From Scilla litardierei (lineage: Eukaryota; Streptophyta; Magnoliopsida; Asparagales; Asparagaceae): a DNA stretch of 64,000 nt. The position numbers and the translations under genes were made by a program. The stretch spans positions 160,954,391-161,018,390 of the forward strand of contig CM061142.1 of the NCBI GenBank assembly GCA_030789695.1, written 5' to 3'. The notes below the pieces were generated by a model, which was given only the letters and a program-made list of their open reading frames with translations, was not told the origin of the DNA and did not search any database. Numbering within the stretch: position 1 is the stretch's first letter; each line of letters opens with the position of its first letter. Of the stretch, positions 9,181 through 19,743 are shown piece after piece.

Positions 9181-11996
9181 TGTAACGACCACTTTTCGTT
9201 GTACGTTGTTCGTGCACGTGCTTTTGTCCGTGCACGTGTTCATTTTAGACTTTATTTGATTGTGAACACTTTTGTGTGATATGCCGTTGTGAACGTCTCT
9301 GAGAGTAGTAAATAGTGGCACTATCTTGGAACGACACTTCTCGAGTCGTTTTTCCACAATTTAAACTTACTCGATGAGACGTGACGATTTTCACTTTTGA
9401 CGGGAGACGTTTCTATTTTTAGTTTCGTCGTCTGACTTCGAATTTGAGATCCGTCTTCTTAGTTAGCTCACATTCGTCATCACGATCACCCCGATATTTA
9501 TTTTATAATTTTTGGAGTTTATTTGACTACTTTTATATTTTTAACAAGTTTTATATTATTTTTAATAATTAATTTATAAATTATTTTCGGCCAAATAAAA
9601 TTTATTTGAGTTTTAAACATTTTAAAGAATTTTTGAGCCAATTTCCAGCTCATTTGGACCAGGTCAAACCCTAGGATGAGTTGGAGTAGTTGGATTTCAA
9701 ATTTTAAATCTTTTTAAACTTCTAATCCTATTAGATTTAGCCCTAGACCAAGTCAACCCATCTATACTATATAAGCAACCCCTAGCAAGACCTATTTTCG
9801 CAAGAAATTAGCCCTAGCCTCTTCCAAACTTGAAATTGGACGTTGCGACGATTCGTCGCAACGTTGCGACGTTCAGCTGCCGCACGACCGAAGGAAACGG
9901 CCCCGTTCCCCCGCTCCGACCGAAGCCCCCGCCCGCATCCTAGCCGCTCCGCACGCTGCAGCAGCCGCCCGCTCCGTTCCATCGACCTGACCGACCGCTT
10001 GGCCCGCATCCGCCTTGTCGCCCCACTCCGCACAGCGCTCCGCACCGTGCCCGCTTCGTTCCCCCGCTCCGCTCCGTGCCCGACCGAAGGCCACGCCCGC
10101 AACGACCGACGATCGCAACGTTGCAACGTTGCAACGTTGCAGCCCCGCTCTCCAAGCGCCTGACCGACTCCCCCCATCGATCTGACCGAAGAATCTCCCC
10201 GCACCCGCGCTGCTGCACGCCCCCAATCGTCGCACAGCGCCGTTCCTAGTGTCTGACCGAGAGATCTCCCCGCACCGAGGCTGTACGACCGAGAGCCACT
10301 CGTCGCAACCCCGCATCCGTCGCACCACTTGCCTCCGTGGGCCCCCAAGTTCTCCAGAGGTATTGTGGGTCCCCCAAAGGTCCCTAGGACTACTGTGGGC
10401 CCCACCTTGGTGCGTTCTCTTCGACGATTCGCCGCGTACGACGTCGTCGCACGTCGTAGCCCGTCGTCGCACGTGCTAGCTTTGGAATCTGGAATCGTCG
10501 CCCGGGGTGATTGTTCTGAAATTTCCAGCGAGGAATCTAATTGGAATCTGGACTTGGAGCGCGATCTTTTATTCCAACCCCCGACGTCGCTACCTGACGC
10601 CGGTGTAGCTTTCGCGTCGTGTTGAGGTAACGTCTTGCACCCCTAGGACCCCCAACCCAATCGCATGATAACCAAGACTAAAAATCAGTATTTTAAAGTA
10701 TTTTTAAATGTTTTAGAATTCACTAATCAAGAGTAATAAAACGGATGTAGGCCGGTGGACTTGTGCACGTAGGAATCGTGACTTTGGACTCGTTGGACGG
10801 TGTTTTCTTGACGTGATAGTTGCAGGCAAGTGAAACTTGCCAACCCTTGCTTAGGGCCATGTTTTTAGGCCACTTCCTTGTTTTTAGCGTAAAAGAGACT
10901 AGTCAGTGAAATGATAGCTGGCTAGACGCCTACTTGATCTAGTTTGACAACGAAACTAGATCCGTCACCTAAATGGTCTAGCTTGACAACGAAGCTAGAC
11001 CAAACCCTTAAACTTGTCAATCATGCATGCTAAACTGTCACATTTACTTTTCTTACCTGTACGCTTTACTATTTTCCATGCCATGTCATCCATGCATTGA
11101 ATGTTGCATTTGTAGCACACGCTACAATACTTGTACTCGTACTCCTTGTCCGGCTAGGTGCACCCCTACGCCATACTTGTTTAAAACACTTCCTGGCTCG
11201 TGATCCAGAAGCGAGCATTCCGTGTTCGGGGGTAATGCCCTGGCTCGATACACGTGGAGGGGTAGGGATAAACGGTCGCTTGAGCTTAGGAGTTGGCCCG
11301 CGCAGCCACTCTAGCCAAAAGACGGAATCTCTGTGCACGAGGTGCTTTCTTTACTTGTCTTGTGAATGCCATGCCATGCTCGTACTTTACTTTACTTTTC
11401 TCTACCTGTTGCACTCATTACTTTAACTGCCATGTCATCGCATCATGCTAGAACTGCTAGGTTGCTTTACTTTCTCCCACTTCCAGTTTCCTTGCACAAG
11501 TCTTCCAGACTTGCTGACATATGCCCCTTGCTCTTTTGGGTGTCACATGTTAGACCCTGAGCCAGAGACAGTTGCTGAGGACGAGGTGTTTGCTGACGCT
11601 GAGCCCGAGCCGACGTTCGTTGAGGAGTTCGTGGACACCGGAGACCAGTCTTAGAGACTGATTTTACTTGCTTTTGCTTTAGGTTGCTGTTAGTTGTCGG
11701 TGCTTGCACCTTTTCCTTGTTTTCGTACTTTGTACTTTGTTGGCCATGCTGGGCCTCTTTTAGACTCTTTTATTTTGGCCTGGTGGCTTTTTCTGCGATG
11801 TTGAGATTTATTATTATGGATATTCTGAGATGTTCTTTTGTCTCTTTTCGTTATTATTATCTTTGTTTTGTTTCGCGTTGCAAGGACCTGCAGTTTAAAG
11901 TGATTGACGCTTATCGGACTTGCGGCTTTGTAGATTCAAGTCTGAGCGGACCTTCTCACGCTTCGCCTCCACGTTTTTGGGAAGCGGGGCGTGACA
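9181..11996 (+). repeat. LARD 3' LTR
   Basis: Nearly identical to the 5' LTR. It keeps the TATA box (9768-9776), the three hairpins (10825-10841, 10936-10962, 10975-11001) and the micro-ORF (11547-11654). The 9-bp AACGTTGCA unit near 10117-10140 is present once more than in the 5' LTR. Confidence 0.95.
11547..11654 (+). CDS. 35-aa acidic micro-ORF, LARD 3' LTR copy
   Basis: Encodes the same peptide as 5152-5259. Because the two LTRs of one insertion start out identical, this copy adds no independent evidence of selection; the informative comparison is with the solo LTR. Confidence 0.45.
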   Translation: MLDPEPETVAEDEVFADAEPEPTFVEEFVDTGDQS

Positions 11997-12001
11997 AGTG
12001 G

Positions 12002-12593
12002 GCTCGAGGAGCGATTGGACGATGATGTCAATCTTCATGCTAGCGGCTTAGGTTAGGGTTTGCAAGAGATTGGGCCCTAATCTAGGTTGCTATAGATCGG
12101 CAATAGCGCGAGTGCGTGAGCTTGGTTCTCTATTCAGTTACGACTAGTTCACCTCAACACAAGTCTAGTAATATTGAGATTCACTATTTACGATGATGTA
12201 TGACGATCCGTAGTGGGAATTCCCTAGCCCTAGACGTCTTTATTTGATTTTATATCCCCATACTTTGCCCGACGATTGTGACAGGATCGCCGCAAGGCAA
12301 ATTCCCTCTTTTATTATATTGTATTTGAATCGATATTTGACCGATTTCTTTATCATCGACACCGACATCCACCACCATTTCCATTATATCATACCATAGC
12401 CATCTCCACCGATAAGACCATCATAGTCAAACCAACCTAGGATAGATTGGAACCAACACCACCTCCTCGTGTTCGATACCCGCTCGCCACTGCGCCGTGC
12501 TCTTGCGGTAAAACTACAATCGTTCTCCGGGACGTATATCCGGGGCCGACCAAGTTTTTGGTTGTGCTCTTGGGTTGCATTTTGGAGCGATCA
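12002..12593 (+). repeat. Family A left LTR, second part, with hairpin 5
   Basis: Continues the left LTR after the LARD and ends GGAGCGATCA. Hairpin 5 (12047-12086) pairs CTTAGGTTAGGG with CCCTAATCTAGG, allowing G-U pairs, around the loop TTTGCAAGAGATTGGG. Confidence 0.93.
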
Positions 12594-12599
12594 AATTTT

Positions 12600-12617
12600 T
12601 GGCGCCGTTGCCGGGGA
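12600..12617 (+). other. Primer-binding site of family A (tRNA-Asp)
   Basis: TGGCGCCGTTGCCGGGGA, six bases after the LTR, is complementary over 18 nt to the 3' end of plant tRNA-Asp including CCA. This PBS is characteristic of Athila/Tat-lineage elements. Confidence 0.92.
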
Positions 12618-12812
12618 GGTGTTTCCCGTTGGGTGCCAATTTGTCACAATTAGGTTGATTAGATTACATTGAAAAAAAAATCAAAAAATTCAAAAAAAAA
12701 CATTGAGAGAGATTTTTTTCCCACCACCTGCTATTATTATCTTTATCTCTCTTTGTACCACTGACGTCTTTTCCAGGTTGTTTACTTTGATTGATCAGGT
12801 ACATTTTTTGCA

Positions 12813-14366
12813 GTGATGGTGCTTCCAAAGAAAATGCGAGCGGGCTCTATACAATCCTACATATATCTCGCTGCATTTTATCAAGCTGATGGAGAATCCT
12901 TCGGGGAAGCCTTGTCTAGGTTTGAAGGAATGTTAGAAATGTTCCAGATGGAGTCAGACCATGAGTGGAATGACTCCACGCTATTTGATATCTTCACTAG
13001 AAGGCTAAAGGGACCCTCACGTGAGTTTTTGAAGAGGATGCAAGTGGGGAAGTTCAGTGATCTACAGTTGGCAGCAGCCTTGGAGCAAATGATAGATGAT
13101 GCTCGATCTACCGGTTCACTAACCGTTACGGTAAGTATACCATACGACCAAGTATTCATCGATTTTGTTATGGCTAATGTCTCTAGCGCAGGTACTATCA
13201 TAGATGGAGTGTATGCTTCACTTGAAGGTGATCATATCCACCTTTACACCATCAACACTCCACAAATAGAGACATCTGAACTGTCAAAGGAGGACACACA
13301 TATGGACCTATTGAGAAACATTGTTGACGTAGTTCGAGATTCCGGTCCATTGACAATAACGGCATGTGATCCTTTTGAGCTTGAATTTCAAAACTTTATT
13401 ACTCATTGTATCTCTTTCACAGGCACAATTGATGATGGAGTCTATGCTCTAGTTGAGGGGCATAAGACCCACTTTTATACCGCGGTCAAGATACTTGAGC
13501 CCATAGAGCCACCTGCACCTACTATTGAGGAGGCCAAGCCATGCAATCGGGTGCCTCGAGCTCCAGGAAAGAAACAAAGAAGGAGGCACGAAAAGGAGAT
13601 GATGACGTTTACATTGACTTCTATACCTGAGGAGCCTGAGGAGGATGTCCACGTTCAGCTTGGGGGAGAGTCAACTTGTGCCATCGTCGCTCCCCCTTGT
13701 CACCCACATGAGCTAGAGCTTGCTTTTGAGGAGGCCTTACATGCGGAGCCAGAGCTTGTCATCAAGGAGGCCGTGCATTGGGATGAGGACACATCCATTT
13801 ATGAGGATCCCGAGCATTACCCTCCTCCTTTCGAGCTACCGCAGCCACCTCTACTTTCTACAGAGGCTGAGCATCCCTCAGAGGACCACCCTTCCACTGA
13901 CGCCGAGGACAATCCCACAGAGCTTATGGCTCCCCTTCAGGGGGATCTCTTTACTCCCTCGCCCTTTATATTTGATTCCCCTCCCGTATATGATGCTTGC
14001 TATGATTCAGATTTTGACGACTCATTGCACCTTTTGCAGGATTCATGTACATACGATCAAGAGGTACGATGGGACGTATACGAGGAGGAGAGCGAGGAGT
14101 TAGCACCCATGGATGCTATTGATTATGATCAGGAGGTGCGATGGGATAAGTCTGATGATGATGAGGAGTTGCCTGATGAGATCCACGCATATATGCCAAA
14201 GCTAACTGAACAACATGAGGCGAACAACAAAGAGTTGATCGACGTGGTACACGAGAGTAGAGATTTATTTCCAGGGAAGTGTTGTCAACCGTTTTTAATT
14301 TTAAATACTTATGTTGATGACCCTCTTTGGAATACATTTATTTTGGGAAAGAATTATCCACATTAG
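12813..14366 (+). CDS. Gag-like protein of family A (517 aa)
   Basis: The only substantial gene of family A. Residues about 17-97 resemble the Athila-type retrotransposon gag core (ADGESFGEALSRFEGML, then a helical stretch ending AAALEQMIDD), a structural protein of the virus-like particle. Residues about 101-150 and 178-226 are a tandem duplication: both contain T-V/I-T-x(6-14), GTI-DGVYA and EGHK/D-x-H-x-YT patterns that I cannot assign to a family. The C-terminal half is acidic and proline-rich, with YDQEVRWD twice. There is no CCHC knuckle, protease or polymerase. The frame is intact; I chose the first ATG after the PBS leader (ATGATGGTG). Expression and particle formation are inference. 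Confidence 0.7.
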   Translation: MMVLPKKMRAGSIQSYIYLAAFYQADGESFGEALSRFEGMLEMFQMESDHEWNDSTLFDIFTRRLKGPSREFLKRMQVGKFSDLQLAAALEQMIDDARSTGSLTVTVSIPYDQVFIDFVMANVSSAGTIIDGVYASLEGDHIHLYTINTPQIETSELSKEDTHMDLLRNIVDVVRDSGPLTITACDPFELEFQNFITHCISFTGTIDDGVYALVEGHKTHFYTAVKILEPIEPPAPTIEEAKPCNRVPRAPGKKQRRRHEKEMMTFTLTSIPEEPEEDVHVQLGGESTCAIVAPPCHPHELELAFEEALHAEPELVIKEAVHWDEDTSIYEDPEHYPPPFELPQPPLLSTEAEHPSEDHPSTDAEDNPTELMAPLQGDLFTPSPFIFDSPPVYDACYDSDFDDSLHLLQDSCTYDQEVRWDVYEEESEELAPMDAIDYDQEVRWDKSDDDEELPDEIHAYMPKLTEQHEANNKELIDVVHESRDLFPGKCCQPFLILNTYVDDPLWNTFILGKNYPH

Positions 14367-16539
14367 ATTGATGCGGCTTATCTCTTGCAGGATACAGGTG
14401 GAGTCATTGGAGAGATGCTGGGAGCCGCATTGCTGGAATCTGATGGAGTCCGTGGACACATGCGCCTGGCGGAGCCACGGAAGGAGCAGTTGGAGCAGTT
14501 GCCTGCACCAGCAACGATACTGGATCCGCCTTTTGCTATAGGTGATATCAATCCAGTAGTGTAGAAATTTTTATGCTTTCAATAAACCTGAATCCTCTCG
14601 ACAGCGAGGGGACCGTATAGATTTGAATGAATAAATATCACCTCTTATGACGGCAAAAAAAATTTTTTTACACCCCAAACCCATTATATATATTAATTGC
14701 CCACTTTATATTTTGATGTGTCACATCCTTTTTGCTCACCACCCATCGAGCATTTCTTTCAAGTGAATACTCACTTTCTTATTCATTTGACTTGATCACG
14801 CTTTGCAAAGCCATGACATTTTTGATTGAGTCATTTGAATAGGATTGTTTGGTATAAGCTTAAGGGAAAGCGCTCTCATGCATCATTGTATGTGCATGTA
14901 GTTGCATTAGGATTTCATGTCATTCATTCCATCATTTTTCATTCACCCCCTATTATTATCGTTGTTCCTCATATTCTTCCACTATGATCACATTGAGGAC
15001 AATGTGAAGTTTAAGCTTGGGGGAGTGCATTTCCATGCCATCTAGTTGCACTTTTACTTTATTTTTAGGGTTTTTTTAGAATTTTTCACAATTTTGCATC
15101 ATCTTTTTGAATTTTCCATCTTATTTTCCTTTTATGTTTGTTCATTCATCATGTTGTCTGCTTTTTTTTTTCTTTCCTCTCTTTTATTCTTATTTCTTTA
15201 TTTTCCTTTCTCTTCTTCCGCTAGATGAGTTTTGTATGATGATATCTCTTATTGCTTTAGCAACCATCACGATGCTTATTATTTATTGACATGCTACTTA
15301 GAGTATTCCATAGTATTGCTATTCACATGTGCTTGCAAATCTATTTCTCTTGATGACCCCTCTAAGTGATCGCATGATATTAATCGAAGCTGAATGTATG
15401 GATTAGTGTTTAGTATACTTTTGTTGGAAGTGCACCAAGAGTCACGCATCAATTGTATAACAGGAGCATCTGCCTTATCATCTTATTCACCTTCTGTTGC
15501 ATGCTTGATATGAAAGTACTCTTTACCGCTTGACTTCACTTTTTATTGAGATGATTGAGAATATCCATGCTTACATATTAGTTTTAGTTGAAGTAATATT
15601 TTATTGAACTGTTCGTGCACATCTTAGAGTGAACCGAGTGCTACATTATTTCCTTCTCCACATATATCTTTTTAATCTCTACATGTCACTTGAGTTCACC
15701 TCCTAAAGCTACTTATATCGCATCTATTTCCCAAAAATCCCCACAAAAGAAAAAGTTAGCTCCAAAAGTCCAAAAAGCCAAAAAGGAGCCAAAATCCAAA
15801 AAATACAAATCATATAGCTCCTACAAAAATCCAAAAAGAAAAATGAGAAACAAAAAGTTCAAAAAGAAAAAAAAAGAAAAATACATTTCTCTATCTCACT
15901 ATTGGAGCCACAAAATACTTGGGAAAACCAAGGCAAAAATCCCATTTTCCATTATCATATTCCTTTAGATGTGATGCCTCAAGCTAAGCTTAGGGGGGTG
16001 AATTCATTTGACCATATGAGTGAGTGCGACATTAGAGTGGAGAGGTGCACGAATGGGGAAGTTTGATAATGCTGAAACTTAGCAAAATACCTTAGTTATG
16101 GAAATTTCTTATGAATCGATATAAATACGTGAATGCCATGATTTATTCCATTCTCTATTGCATGCTTGGTGTGATTCTTATATGCTTCAGTTATAACTCT
16201 TGATTGAAAAGTGCATTGCCAACATTTGTATATTAAATCCTATGAAATGCGTGACGTGGATATGAATTGATTGTATGAATTTAGAGAATCCCTTTTGTTG
16301 TTCTTAAAAGCTTGCAAGTACCATATTTATGTAAGATATGAAATCCTTATAGCATGCGATTCGTATTTTCCAAGTTATCTGATGTGTAGCTTATGGCTTG
16401 AGATCTGAGAGAATAATCTAGCGACCCCTTCCACCTCGTGTTCTTTCTTTTCCATTTCATTTTCTTTGTTTTCATCTCCCGAGTTCGTCTCTCTACTTTT
16501 CTTCCTCGAGGACGAGTAAGAGGTAAGCTTGGGGGATTT
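14367..16539 (+). other. Family A 3' non-coding region, ending in the polypurine tract
   Basis: Pol is missing; the gag-like gene is followed directly by A/T-rich sequence. Polypurine-like phrases (TTTAAGCTTGGGGGAG near 15011 and CTTAGGGGGG near 15988) precede the terminal TAAGCTTGGGGGATTT at 16524-16539. A-rich AAAAATCCAAAAAG-type low-complexity DNA lies at about 15720-15960. No gene is supported. Confidence 0.75.
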
Positions 16540-18679
16540 TGATCGGTCCATATTTTACACCTTTTTTCTACATATTTGCATGCCATTTCGGTTGCTCATA
16601 TTGCGATTTTCACGATTATTCGATGATATTGTGTTACTTTTCACTATTTCTTGTTTTTGTCGGATTTCAGGAAATATGGAGCGATCGGGAGCAAAAATGA
16701 GCTTTAGGGACTTGCACCCACTCCGGAGCGTCACCCAAGGCTCTTTTGAGGGCTATTCGGTGATGGGAGACAGGTGGAAGAAGAAGGAACTCCGTAGGAG
16801 CGACGAGGAAGAGAAACGGAGAAGATTGGGTATTTTAGCATGCCACTCGGCCGAGTGAAGGAGTCACTCGGCCGAGCAAAGAAGCCCGCTCGGCCGGCCA
16901 GATCGGACACGCAGCAGATTGAGTATCAGCGTGCACTCGGCCGAGCATCGCCATCCCACTCGGCCGAGCATGGAGACACCACTCGCCCGAGTGGCATCAC
17001 GACGACGGCAAGCAAAAATCCCAGACTTACTGGAATCCGTCAGGCGATTGAGGGTTCCGACTCGGCCGATTACCGAATGCCCCTCGGCCGAGTGAGTAAA
17101 GCCACTCGACCGAGTATAGAAGTCAACTCGGCCGAGTGATGCCGAGGACATGCAGCGCCCAGATTTTCAGACAGCCTCCCACTCTTTTGAAATCTGCTAT
17201 CATTCCAGCAAGCAAAGTATTTTTCTCATATTTTTATAGATAGTAGACTTCATGACGATTCCAACGCCGCCAAGAACGCGCAAATCGGAGGTCGGATGAA
17301 ATCTGGAGAATTTCTGCAAGTTGATGATGCAGTGCTGGAATTTCCACTCGGCCGAGTCACATTTTCCACTCGGCCGAGTGCGGCCTGGGCCCAGATTTTA
17401 AGTTGCGGTTTGGGCTGTTTTTGGGCACGAATTTTAGGGGTTTTCTAGGGTTTCTTGCTAGGGTTTTGGGAGAGTATTTAAGGGGTTTGTAGCCACCATT
17501 AGAGGGGGATCCCCATTATTTTTTCCTAGCCCCCATATGTTTTTCTTAGGATTATTTTAGAGGTTAGGCCATGCCCTAGGCCCCCTCTTGGATCTAAAAG
17601 CTTGTATTTTGGATTGAAGATCTTCATCAAGCTAAGTATTTTCTTCTTTTTATTTGAATCTTTGTTTTTTCTATCTTTTTGTATGCAAGCAATGATTTCT
17701 ATTGATTCTCATATCCTTATTGCTATGCTAGAGTAGATTTGTTGTTCTAGGGTTTGGGGATGAACCCTATGGATCTAATTTCATATTTGTGATGAATGAA
17801 TTTCTAAATTACTAGAATTGCTAGGAGGTTAGGTTGTGATTGATTTACTACGGATAGCTAGGGATTTCCATCGATTTGGGATTTGCAAGAGATTGGATTC
17901 TAATCGATGGGAAGGCCTAGATATTCGATTTAGATTTACAATTGGATTTCTCTAGACTTGGTTTGTAAGAGATTGGACTAAAGCTAGGATTTTTAATTGT
18001 AAATCTATACCCATATTCGTTTGCAAGAGATTGGACGAATACGAATTATCACAACCTAGATCGTAACTCGGGTTTGCACGAGAGTGGGCTCGAGGAGCGA
18101 TTGGACGATGATGTCAATCTTCATGCTAGCGGCTTAGGTTAGGGTTTGCAAGAGATTGGGCCCTAATCTAGGTTGCTATAGATCGGCAATAGCGCGAGTG
18201 CGTGAGCTTGGTTCTCTATTCAGTTACGACTAGTTCACCTCAACACAAGTCTAGTAATATTGAGATTCACTATTTACGATGATGTATGACGATCTGTAGT
18301 GGTAATTCCCTAGCCCTAGACGTCTTTATTTGATTTTATATCCCCATACTTTGCCCGACGATTGTGACAGGATCGCCGCAAGGCAAATTCCCTCTTTTAT
18401 TATATTGTATTTGAATCGATATTTGACCGATTTCTTTATCATCGACACCGACATCCACCACAATTTCCATTATATCATACCATAGCCATCTCCACCGATA
18501 AGACCATCATAGTCAAACCAACCTAGGATAGATTGGAACCAACACCACCTCCTCGTGTTCGATACCCGCTCGCCACTACGCCGTGCGCTTGCGGTAAAAC
18601 TACAATCGTTCTCCGGGACGTATATCCGGGGCCGACCAAGTTTTTGGTTGTGCTCTTTGGTTGCATTTTGGAGCGATCA
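16540..18679 (+). repeat. Family A right (3') LTR
   Basis: Uninterrupted 2140-bp copy running TGATCGGTCC to GGAGCGATCA and followed by CTCCC (18680-18684). It contains the palindrome array (16843-17380), the TATA box TATTTAAG (17475) and the full five-hairpin array (17868-18172). It is the reference for reconstructing the split left LTR. Confidence 0.95.
17868..18172 (+). ncRNA. Complete five-hairpin loop array, family A right LTR
   Basis: Hairpin 1 is 17868-17910, hairpin 2 with its 12-bp outer stem 17932-18006, hairpin 3 18014-18041, hairpin 4 18067-18094 (stem CTCG/CGAG, variant loop TTTGCACGAGAGTGG), and hairpin 5 18133-18172. Loops 1, 3 and 5 are TTTGCAAGAGATTGG and loop 2 is TTTGTAAGAGATTGG. 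Compared with the left LTR, the inner stem of hairpin 2 has lost pairs. Confidence 0.7.
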
Positions 18680-19665
18680 CTCCCACAGAACTTAAGATAT
18701 ACAACATTGTTAGGTTTTGTGTCTACTGCTAGTTTATGCTTTGCTTGTCATTTGTGGCACTCCGATAATCGTCTCTCTCTATGTTCTCCTTGAAGTGTTT
18801 GGACAAAGTATCTGATGATGTTAGAAATCTTGTTGAACGGTTTGTTGCGACAGAACCTTATTATCTGAAGAGGAGACAAGTCTCAGCTGAGCTTGTTGGA
18901 CGTTTTGTTGGACAGATTGTTGAACCCCTGTGTTCAACATGATGTGCCTATGTGCGACTGCTGTAGATCGAAGCCTGAGGTGCACGTGGTCTTAAGTCAC
19001 CGTTTATATTTTTTTAGGTATTTATGACGGTTAATATCTGCTGAAGATTTGATTGGCTGAGAATATCGTTCAGTTCCGTTCGTGAAGAATTAGTTGAAGA
19101 TATCTTCGATGGCGAGACTCTGGCAACGATCTCCTGCGGAGATTTAGGGATCTCGTTCCATCTATGGGAGTTGCGGTTATTGCTGTTATGGAGTTGCTTC
19201 TAGATTGATTGATCTAGCGCTGATTGAACGGTGATTGATGGGGTTGCTGCTTTAAAGGCTTGAGGGCATTGGCGGCTAGGTCAGAGACTTGGGCGAAAGA
19301 AGTCCTTGTTGATACACTCCGTGAGGGAGGCTGGCTATCACGTACGTGGGATCAAGGGAGTTGATCTTGTCGGTGGTGCAAGGGGAGCTTGCAGGCAAGG
19401 GGAGCTTGCCAAGAATACTTCACGGGGTTGATTGCGATCACCCCTCACGGTTTGTTTTAAGGATGAGTGTGTTCTTCCTTATAGAAGCGTGAATTTTAGA
19501 GTTTGTATTCTCTGATCTTTATAGTGAAGTATTCTATTTTTCTGGGCATGGCCCCGCAGATGTAGGTGTGCGCACCGAACTGCGATACCAAGTCTCGTGT
19601 GTCCTTGCGTGCTGTGTGTCTTTATTGTTGTTCGTTATGTTCTCTACTGCGTACTGAATTTCATT

Positions 19666-19680
19666 TGGTATCAGAGCAGG
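19666..19680 (+). other. Copia primer-binding site (initiator tRNA-Met)
   Basis: TGGTATCAGAGCAGG two bases after the LTR end, the standard plant Ty1/copia PBS complementary to initiator tRNA-Met. Confidence 0.92.
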
Positions 19681-19743
19681 TCATGCACAATACTTTGACT
19701 TTCTTTCAAAGTGGGTGTGATCCTGTGTGTCAGTACACTGATC

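Larger units (their letters stand above)
2775..11996 (+). mobile_element. LARD-type non-coding LTR retrotransposon nested in the family A left LTR
   Basis: Two direct LTRs, 2775-5601 (2827 bp) and 9181-11996 (2816 bp), begin TGTAACGACC and end GGCGTGACA. They bracket a 3579-bp internal region. The 5-bp target duplication AGTGG is at 2770-2774 and 11997-12001. The internal region has no gag or pol similarity and no reading frame of note, the definition of a large retrotransposon derivative (LARD). A purine-rich tract (GGTGGGGAGGA) abuts the right LTR, giving plus-strand orientation. The LTRs differ by roughly one to two percent by eye. It must depend on an autonomous partner that is not in this window. 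Confidence 0.93.
1226..18679 (+). mobile_element. Family A: Athila/Tat-like Ty3 LTR retrotransposon, gag-only and non-autonomous, with a nested LARD
   Basis: Two direct LTRs of about 2.14 kb begin TGATCGGTCC and end GGAGCGATCA. They are flanked by the 5-bp duplication CTCCC. The left LTR (1226-2774 plus 12002-12593) is split by the LARD at 2775-11996. A tRNA-Asp-complementary primer-binding site follows the left LTR and a polypurine tract precedes the right one. With the LARD and its duplicated target removed, the element is about 8.2 kb. The 3.9-kb internal region codes only for a gag-like protein. Protease, reverse transcriptase, RNase H and integrase are absent, so it would need a relative to move it. 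The LTRs differ at only a few positions by eye (not counted exactly), which suggests a fairly recent insertion. Confidence 0.93.

Noticed and set aside
12600..12617. tRNA gene fragment (also 54097-54114 on the minus strand)
   Set aside because: Only the 18-nt complement of the tRNA-Asp 3' end is present, directly after an LTR. It is a primer-binding site, not a tRNA gene.
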